Below, piece by piece: positions 56,771 to 64,000 of a DNA stretch of 64,000 bases. Under the pieces are notes generated by a model. The model did no database searches. It was not told where the DNA came from and saw only the letters and a program-made list of their open reading frames with translations. The position numbers were made by a program, and so were the translations under genes. How positions within the stretch are numbered: position 1 is the stretch's first letter; the number at the start of each line of letters is the position of its first letter. Source of the DNA: Chinchilla lanigera (Eukaryota; Chordata; Mammalia; Rodentia; Chinchillidae); NCBI RefSeq assembly GCF_000276665.1, contig NW_004955438.1, forward strand, positions 8,327,661-8,391,660, given 5' to 3'.

Positions 56771-56937
56771 AGGCCGGGCATGGTGGCGCACACCTATAAT
56801 CCCAGCACTCGGGAGGCTGAGGCAGGAGGATTGTTGCAAGTTCGAGGCCAGCCTGGGCTACAAAGTGAGCTGAAGGCCAGCCTGAACTGCACAGTGAGAC
56901 CCTGTCTCAAAAACACGCACACACACATACACACACA
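56771..56937 (+). repeat. B1-like SINE with internal duplication and 16-bp TSD
   Basis: GGCCGGGCATGGTGGCGCAC and AATCCCAGCACTCGGGAGGC, then GAGGCCAGCCTGGGCTAC and, about 30 bases on, GAAGGCCAGCCTGAACTGC. The repeated block is a tandem duplication inside a 7SL-derived monomer. Tail (CA)n. TSD AAGATGATTATAAACT at 56755-56770 matches 56938-56953 with two changes. Confidence 0.95.
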
Positions 56938-57224
56938 AAGATGACTGTAAACTTCATGTACTCAGATATTTAATAAAGCTAAGGTAAGAGGGAATGAGGC
57001 TATGGAATTCTAAACAGAAAGATCAGAGAGAGACTCACTGAAGGAATCAGAGGACTGAGAAAGCACATGTCAAAGAGAGTGTTGGATCTGCTACACTGAG
57101 ATTCCTTATAAAACCAAGTAGAAGGTGAGAAGCTTATGAGATCATTGCCTAGATACTTGCTTGGAGTTTGGGGAAAGATGTATGCTACAGGTAGGCACTT
57201 GAGAGTTCTATGTATGGTAGCCAA

Positions 57225-57385
57225 AGCCATTCATCCAGTTAATATATATTGAGCACCAGTTATGTGCTGGGCAACTTCTCCTGGCACTCAGGATATACTG
57301 CAGTAAATGAAACTTACTGAAATCCCCTTCCACATGGAACTTGCTATTAAATTAAGAATGTAAAAGACAATAAAATATATATTCA
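57225..57385 (-). repeat. L2 ancient LINE 3' end, antisense
   Basis: TATTGAGCACCAGTTATGTGCTGGGC, then CAGGATATACTGCAGTAAATG, then CACATGGAACTTGCTATTAAA is the antisense L2 3' end in order. Confidence 0.65.
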
Positions 57386-57389
57386 ACAG

Positions 57390-57745
57390 TGTGATGGTAA
57401 ATTTTATACATTGGTATGGCTGAGCTGCAGAGATTAGGTCACACATCATTCTGAGTGTTCAAATGAGGGGAGTTTGTTATGATACTAATATTTAAATTAG
57501 TGGATTTTAAGTAAGTCTGTCTTCCCTTCATAATATGAGGAGGCCTCCCTCATGGAAGGCCTTAGTAGAATGAAAGACTGACTTCCCCCAAGGAAAAGGA
57601 AATTTTCCCACAGGCAGCCTTTGGACTGGAACTACAACATCAACTTTACAATGAAACTCCAGCACATTGGCTTTCCCTGGAGATTATAGGGACTGCCGGG
57701 CTCCATAATCATGGAGGTCAATTCCTAAAACAGCATTTTGTCTCT
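57390..57745 (+). repeat. ERVL-type (MLT2-like) LTR, plus strand
   Basis: TGTGATGGTAAATTTTATACATTGG, then CATTCTGAGTGTTCAAATGAGG, then TTTAAATTAGTGGATTTTAAG and TTTGGACTGGAACTACAACATC follow the ERVL LTR order. A pyrimidine tract follows at 57742-57842. The 164-codon minus frame across it is not a gene. Confidence 0.6.
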
Positions 57746-59384
57746 CTCTCTGGTTCTCTCCCTCTGGTTTCTCTGTCTCTGTCTTTCTCTATGTTTTTCT
57801 GGCTCTCTGACTCTGTTTCTGTCTTTCCTCTCCTCCCTCTCCTTCGTTTTACAGAAAATAACATGTAAAATATTTCATATACAATATCAGATATATATAT
57901 AATATCATAGATATTATATATGACATGTATGTCATACACAGAAAGAATCCATATATCCAATTTTTCTGATTCTCTGCAGAACTGTAATACAGATACTGAT
58001 AAGAAAGAACAACTAAAACTGGGAATTGGCATTGTGTCACATGTGCCACACATGTATATTTGTTGAGGGCAGAGACAGACATTGTAACAGGACATTTTTA
58101 AAGAACTGAAGGGGATCTTCTCAGTTTGGGAGATGACATCAGATGATGTAGAGTGAGGTTCAGCCCAAAGCTCTGTCAAGGAGAATATGATAAATATTTT
58201 TAGCCTTATCACTCACAAGGTCTCTCTAAAAACTGTTCAGCTTTGTGATTATAACAAAACAACAGCCATAGACAATAAAAATGAATATGTTTACATTCTG
58301 AAAAATCTTTATTTACAACAGTGGGCAATAGCCAGGATTCATCCTGTGAAAACAGGTTATATACCCTAATCTGAAATACTTGGGTATAAAAATATTTTTT
58401 TTCAGATTTCATAATATTTGCATCTATATACAGATATTTTGGGGATTGAACCAAATTCATTTACATTTCTTGTATGCCATACACATATAGCCTGGTTGTA
58501 ATTTTATACAGTAGTTTTATACTGTACCTATATTTTGAGTACCATTTCACATATGGGGTGAGGTGTGGAAATTTTTTCTTGTGGCATTGTGCCTAGGATC
58601 AAAAATTTTAGAATGTAGAGCAGTTTTGATCTTAGTTTGAGGGATTATGAAAGTTCATTCTGTAGTTCTTTGCAGACCCTAACCTAGGGAGTCAACAAGA
58701 TAAGAGAAAAAAGAATTCTAGGCCATATATGAAGCCACCTATCAAAGAAAGGAGGAGGCATAACAATTTGAAAGTTAGAAGAGAATTAGTGAAAGAATTG
58801 GAAAATAAGAAGGAGGTATCTAGATGAGAAAAAAACCAAAACGTTGTTCTAGAAAGTGTGAATGATCACTCAGATGAAAGTGGATGCAAAGTTAAGTAAA
58901 ATAAGATCCGAGTCTTGGTCACTGGACTTACAACTTGGTTCATGTTGGTAGAATGACCAGATGTCTTAGTTCAGGGGTAATCACATGTTCCACATACCTC
59001 CCCTCTTTAAGGCTGACACGAGTATTCCTCGGCTTTGGAGAAGACTGAGTCTGTATAGCTCACAGTTGCATTCCGCTCTGGGGAATGTCCACATCTGTAG
59101 GACACTTTCTCAACCAAAATTATGCCCTCTTTTCCCAATGCAGAGTCATGGCTGATGAGGAAACAGAAAAGCGAGGATCCTTGCCTGAATTTGGGATGCT
59201 GATGAAGGGCCAACTACACTGCAGTGTTTTCCTCATGCCCGTGTGATGACTCAGTTTCCTGCTGACCATTCCCACCCTTTTCAGTTCCTTCCTTTATTTC
59301 TCACAGTGCTCCCTGGGTTCCCACGCACTCCACATCAACATTGGTCATAGAATGTCGCATTCTTTTTTGGTCTTTATTTGCTCT
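57746..59384. other. Pyrimidine tract, TA-rich patch, then unique sequence
   Basis: TCTCTG-rich tract at 57742-57842 and TATATATATAATATC-like DNA at 57886-57925. The rest is unrecognised. Confidence 0.45.
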
Positions 59385-59465
59385 TTTGTTTATTGAGACA
59401 GGATCTCCCTATGCAGCCCAGGTTAGCCTCAGATTCATGGTGATCCTCCTCAAGAACTTTCCAGC
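59385..59465 (-). repeat. B1-like SINE fragment, antisense
   Basis: TTGAGACAGGATCTCCCTATG, then CAGCCCAGGTTAGCCTCAG and GGTGATCCTCC resemble part of an antisense B1. Truncated. Confidence 0.7.
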
Positions 59466-59788
59466 TTTCTTTCTGCTGCCACACAATCACATCTAAGACA
59501 CAGAGTATGCCATAGACCATGTGGGTTTATGTCTATTGTCTGCACTCCTTTGATTGTCATGTGTGTCTCTGCTTGGATAAGGAACTGTATTAGCACTCTA
59601 GTTATGTGTGATCTTCACCAGGGCAGTTTGGTGGCATAGTAGGGGCACCAGTGTGGTTGGAGACTTGAGAGGCTTTGAGAGAGTGGAACCAGAGAAGAGA
59701 AACTATACATGAATGTAAATCATTCTTTAGAGGAGTTTTTCTCTATATCAAACAGAATAAATAAGAAGGAGCTGTGGAATCAAAGAAG

Positions 59789-59915
59789 GCATTGTTAGCT
59801 ACACCTCTAACCTCAGCCATAATCCCATGCCTAAAATAAGGAGGCTGAGGTGGGAGAATCAAAAGTGCAGGAGGGCTTAGACAAATTAGTGAGACCCTGT
59901 CTCTAAATGAAAAAA
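59789..59915 (+). repeat. Old B1/Alu-like SINE, plus strand
   Basis: TTAGCTACACCTCTAACC, then GGAGGCTGAGGTGGGAG and GTGAGACCCTGTCTCTAAATG and an A-rich end. Diverged. Confidence 0.7.
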
Positions 59916-59928
59916 AATAAAAAGTTTC

Positions 59929-59990
59929 TGGGGTATGTAGCTCAGTGGCAGAGAGTCCCTGGGTTCATGCAATATCCAGTACCGAGTACC
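59929..59990 (+). repeat. ID-type SINE fragment, plus strand
   Basis: CTGGGGTATGTAGCTCAGTGGCAGAG and CCTGGGTTCATGCAATATCC. A partial head with a shortened B-box side, placed directly after an old B1-like repeat, so the pair could be a relic dimer. Confidence 0.65.
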
Positions 59991-60006
59991 ACAAAGGAAT
60001 AAAGGA

Positions 60007-60074
60007 AAAGAAGATATTGTTTGGTTGGGAGGATATATATATATATATAAAAAGAAGATATTGTTTGGTTGGGA

Positions 60075-60115
<41 letters not shown>
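60007..60115. repeat. 44-bp tandem duplication ending in (TA)n
   Basis: AAAAGAAGATATTGTTTGG and TTGGGAGGATATAT occur at 60007 and again at 60051. Each unit ends in (TA)n, short in the first and long in the second (60079-60113). Unit period is 44 bases. Confidence 0.93.
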
Positions 60116-61734
60116 ACACATATTTTTTACTAGCCAATACAAACTTTCTAGAAAAAAGGGGAAAATAAGAGCTATAGGAGAGAGAGCTGATACTGCCTGC
60201 TCTAACTTCCTTGAGCAGATGGGAATGAATAGGATATAACTCATGAGTGGAGGAGTTGACCCAAGTTAGGTCCAGGGCCAATTCTCCATTGTAATAGGAT
60301 GGAGAGCTGGTGTTTGGTGCTATCCTGGGGAGGTAGGTAGGTGTACCTGTGGGAATATTGCTCACAACTCTTTTCTTAGTGAAATAGGAAGAAAGGTACT
60401 CTTACAGTACTCTGGTACAGTTCCTGATCCTTGGCCCTTGGCCTGACAGCAAAATCTCAATACAAGTTCTTGTCAGTATTCCTAAAGGGATTTTGTAGCT
60501 TTTCCTTTTTTTTTTTTTTTTTTTTCAAGTTTTTCAATAAAAAATCAAATTTAAAAAAAAAAATAAAGAGAAACAAATAGGTTTGGCATTTCACTGCTCT
60601 TACAGTTCTTCTGGTTGGCCATTTTGGTTTCCTGAATTTCTTCCAATAACCTCATGCCTAAGTGTTTAGGAATCAGTTACTTTTTCCTCCTTTTACCAGG
60701 TTGAGTGGACCTTTCCTGGTATCTTGAACAAAGAACTGAAGAGTATGCCAGAGAGTAGCAGCAGGACTGAATATTTATTTGAAAGGAAAAAATCAAGATA
60801 TAATCTACAGCATGGAAAGGGGGCAGTGAGAGGAGCTCACAGAGCCAAGGGATTTGGTTTGACCATTTTAATTCAAGGCACAGAGTTTGGGATGGGATTG
60901 AGGGTTTGGTCTGATGTGTGACTCCTGCCAGTGATCAGGTTGACCCAGCCAACTCTGCAGAGCAATGAAATTTTTGACCTTTGAGAGCCCTTGTGTGGAC
61001 TGTCATGGTATCCAGAGACCATGGGGTGGGGTGTCAAATCTGCACAGCATGGTAATTAGAGGTGGGTTCAGTCAAGTATGGTAAAACACCACCGGACACA
61101 TGTCAAGGGACTTCTTGTGTATGAGCTAAGTTACCTGGTTGCCTTTGTATTTAGCCTGGACATCCTGATCCTGGGCTAATATTTAAGGTGGATCTCGTCC
61201 CAGACAGCAGGCTGCAAGGGGGGCCCTTCCTTTTTGTCCCCTGTTGTTTTCTTGGTTACCTGATGTCTCAGACCTAACCCAGAAAGCAAGTTTCAAGGTA
61301 GGCCAACACTTCCTTCTTTGTCCAGTCTTTTTCCAGCTCCCTCTGACCTCACTTCCACTTGCAAATAACTAGACTTGCTATCTCAACTTCAGGGTCTCCT
61401 TGCTAAAAAAGAAGCCATCAATTCTCATGGATTTCTAGTGCGATAATTTATGAATACAACTTAGTCTAACATCTAATGCACCCAGTGGGTACACTGGAAG
61501 ACTGTAGCCACTGTTACTCCCAGGCTTATAGTATTTCCTTTACAAGTTATTGGCTCCTCCTGCATTGGTGATCCACTAAAAGTTCTATGCATTCTTACCA
61601 TTAAGTTTTATAGAATTCTCCCACTGAAAATAAAGAGCTTATGAAAGTCTCAGAATGTTCATAGCCTATCTCATTGTCATTTCCCTAAATCACTGCTTTT
61701 CCCCACAGATAAGCAGAATAATGCAAGCTCCCAG
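60116..61734. other. Unique sequence with a possible LTR-like part
   Basis: T-run at 60508-60528 and nearby A-run at 60551-60563 are separated by a short loop. 60740-61340 has LTR-like features in antisense orientation (AATATTTATTTGAAAGG at 60769), but the family is unknown. Confidence 0.3.
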
Positions 61735-62190
61735 ACCTCCGATATCTATGTCCTGATGCCCAGAATAGATAGATATATTGTAGTACATGGAAAAAGGGGA
61801 ACTGTGGCACTACATGAAATTAAAATCATCAGTAAAGTGATTTCAAAAGAGGAGATTGTCTCAGATTATCTGGGTGGGTCAAGGCAATCAAAGACATCCA
61901 TAAAAGTGAAAGAATGATGCAGAAAATGAGAAACAGAGATAGCAGAGAAGGCCAAGGTCATATGTTGCCGGTTTGAAAGTAGAGACAGAAGGCCATGAGC
62001 CAAGGGGAACAGGCAGTGTTTTGGAGCTTGAGCACTTCCAGATATTTGATTTCTAGCCCAGTTAGATAATGTGAGACTTCTGACCTTTCAGCGTGTAGCA
62101 GCAATCTGTGTTTTTTTAACCCACACACTGATAGTGATATTTTAGAGCTGACACAGGAAATGAGTACACTGACTTTTCTACTGCTGCTAG
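61735..62190 (+). repeat. MLT1-type MaLR LTR, plus strand
   Basis: TATGTCCTGATGCCCAGAAT, then AGATTATCTGGGTGGG, then GGCCATGAGCCAAGG, AGTTAGATAATGTGAGACTTCTGACC and the end AACCCACACACTGATAG follow the MLT1 order closely. No internal viral sequence, so a solo LTR. Confidence 0.8.
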
Positions 62191-62404
62191 GGACATCTCT
62201 AGAATATAGGGAGCAGAAGACTGATGAAGAGAGAACCTTTTCATCTCTTTTTCTTTCTTGTCATAGTTAATAAGATTCCTGGGTAGAGTACTGCCTTAAC
62301 TACCAGTGAAACTTCCAAGCTCTCTTGGCTGGCATTAACAATTTTCAAAATCCTTGCCCGAAGCTACTGTTCTTCCCTTTCTTACTCCTGAAATTTTATA
62401 TGAC

Positions 62405-62700
62405 TGGAATAGTTTCTCATCATCTTTCTCATTGCTGGGACAACATACCTGATACCAAGTCCTAAAGGGACAAAGGAGTAATTGTGGCAGAAAGACATGG
62501 TGGAGTAAAGCCACTCATTCTATGGTAGCTGGGGAGCAGACCACAGGGAAAGACCCAGGAAGGAGGAGGTCAGGAAGCAGATATAGTCCCTAAGGTAGGA
62601 CCTCTGTGACCTGTCTAGACACATCCAAAAGTGTGCTTTGCTAATCCCTTCGGTATCTCTCAAGCCAATCAGGTTGACAACCAAAATTAACAATTATCCT
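62405..62700 (-). repeat. LTR-type repeat, antisense
   Basis: CTTTCTCATTGCTGGGACAACATACCTG, then GTAGCTGGGGAGCAGACC, then GGACCTCTGTGACCTGTC and CAATCAGGTTGACAACC. Same antisense layout as 12886-13612, so the two may be of one family. No TSD identified. Confidence 0.5.
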
Positions 62701-64000
62701 CTTCCATCCAAAATCCCATCTCTCTTTAAATTTCTGTCATTTTTTGGTCATTCCCCATCCTCATCCTCACACTTGAAATACATGTCATCACTTTCATATT
62801 ACAGTGCATTATGAAAACATCACTCAGGAAGTAAGGGTGGAATGAATGACGGCCAAAATTGCTTGAAAATAAATCTACTGTTATGTTTCCAAGTCCACTA
62901 GATATTGCAAGCTTCAAGAGTTTCAAGTATATTTTAACAACTATTATAATGATCACACATGTGCTTTTCTAGTGTTTATTTGAACTAGAAATCTTATAAG
63001 GTGATTTTCAGCATCATCTATTTTATAAATAGTGAGATTTAGGCTTTATCTAATATCTTTGTTCAAAGGTTTAAATATTACACCTAATAAACTCACAAGG
63101 AAAGGCTTGTAGTAAAAGAAACAAGTATAGTGATAATTTTTGAAAATAAAAGCTAAGGTTCAAGTCTTGAACCAGTAGGGAGTTATTGATGTCAGTGTGG
63201 ATGGTTGGAAAATGAACTAAATAATTAAAGTATGAAAAAATATTGGAATTGATTTCCATAAACGCCCATTTGTCATGACACCAACTGAAATGACTTTCTT
63301 TCTCTCCCTGTGAGCAAAAACTTTACTTCCCAGGACAGTTAATAGAAATTCAATTATCATGATTGAGTCTGATTTCTAGACATTTCCTTTTGCTGTTGCT
63401 AATAAACTCAGAAGGTAATTTGTGTACTTTTATATATTTAGCTGAAAAGTGTGAGGTGATGTAGGATTTCCTGGGTTTGGACATCTGAGAGGGGCATAAT
63501 TTAGAGCAAATCTAATCATAGGATGGTTTCAAAGACTGGCTGTGCTTACTGTGCTGGGAATGGAGATTATGCAGCTAATGGCAGATGCCCTGCTGTGTAT
63601 TCATCACACCCCTTTGCTTAGAGCACGGGCCCAACCTATCTTGTTATACCACTGGGAGGAGACAATGGTTATCCATCATTACTTAATTAGTTGATAATTA
63701 GGGAAGCCACAGGACAAACACATTGCCTCATTCTGGGAGCAGACAGATTAAATGGCATTGGAGGTTTAGCTACTTTCCTTCTTCCTCATGAGGATGTGTC
63801 TTCTTACCCCACACACCCTTCATTTCATCCGTGTTTATCTTGATGCAGTATCCGAGCAGTACTAATCATTAAGTAAGCACGAGGACTCAGTTTTCCTTAG
63901 ACGAACCATACCTTAAGAAAGTTAGCCCAATTTGTTCTTCAGGCCATCATTATAACTACTTTTACCAACGTCATTACCATCATTAGAATTTACAGAGTAT
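62701..64000. other. Unique AT-rich sequence to the right edge
   Basis: Unrecognised. A weak antisense MIR-like patch is at 62990-63085. The 63655-63710 stretch holds an ACAATGG SOX-like motif and several TAATTAG-type motifs. Confidence 0.35.

Noticed and set aside
57718..58212. 164-codon minus-strand frame, the longest in the window
   Set aside because: It runs through a pyrimidine tract (yielding Arg/Glu-rich sequence) and a TA-rich patch (Ile/Tyr repeats), next to an LTR. Low complexity explains it.
59886..60365. 159-codon minus-strand frame with Tyr-Ile repeats
   Set aside because: The YIYI stretches are the (TA)n tract at 60007-60115 read as codons.
60500..60575. T-run/A-run hairpin
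   Set aside because: Simple homopolymers facing each other are common near decayed retroelement tails.
62990..63085. MIR-like antisense patch
   Set aside because: Too short and too diverged for a feature.

Overview
ORGANISM. The window looks like intergenic or deep intronic DNA from a mammalian nuclear genome, most likely a rodent outside the mouse/rat family. It is AT-rich and intron-like, with no prokaryotic gene organisation. It carries L1, L2, MIR, MaLR/ERVL-type LTRs and a Tigger DNA transposon, all typical of placental mammals. It also has many copies of a tRNA-derived ID-type SINE and a few B1-like 7SL-derived SINEs, which point to rodents. I cannot name the species. No protein-coding exon, processed host gene, functional RNA gene or CRISPR array could be supported; every recognisable coding signal belongs to a broken mobile element. 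Repeat families are named from remembered consensus features, not from a database search. LAYOUT. 1-4398: an antisense, 5'-complete L1 whose 3' end runs off the left edge, with decayed ORF2 and ORF1 and a GC-rich, tandemly repeated 5'UTR. 4400-12270: mostly unique AT-rich sequence with scattered SINEs and MIRs. 12270-13610: two LTR-type repeats, the second interrupted by two SINEs with near-perfect target site duplications (TSDs). 14169-16601: a nearly full-length Tigger1-like DNA transposon with a dead transposase and a SINE inside it. 16690-30090: unique sequence with MIR, L2, old L1 pieces and purine/pyrimidine tracts. 30355-36710: an old antisense L1 carrying SINE and B1 insertions and internal deletions, and split by a younger L1 (33478-34869) with a 17-bp TSD and a twin-priming inversion. 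37262-39079: the most unusual object, a composite insertion of GC-rich ~83-bp tandem repeats, a retroviral gag-pro fragment broken by stops, AT-rich ~100-bp repeats and an A-rich tail, flanked by short direct repeats. It sits just upstream of an ancient L1 3' end (39100-39365). 40640-49660: MIR, L2, LTRs with nested SINEs, and several young SINEs. 49660-56150: the longest repeat-poor block, where regulatory elements might be sought. 56150-62700: a B1-like SINE, L2, LTRs and TA-rich repeats. 62700-64000: unique sequence with a homeodomain-type motif cluster. HOW IT FITS TOGETHER. The content is a layered record of retrotransposition. L1 supplied the machinery, SINEs and probably the 37-39 kb composite were mobilised by it, and the older LTR and DNA elements served as targets. 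Nested insertions give relative ages: L2, MIR, Tigger and LTRs are oldest, then the older L1s, then the younger L1 and the CAAAA-tailed SINEs.
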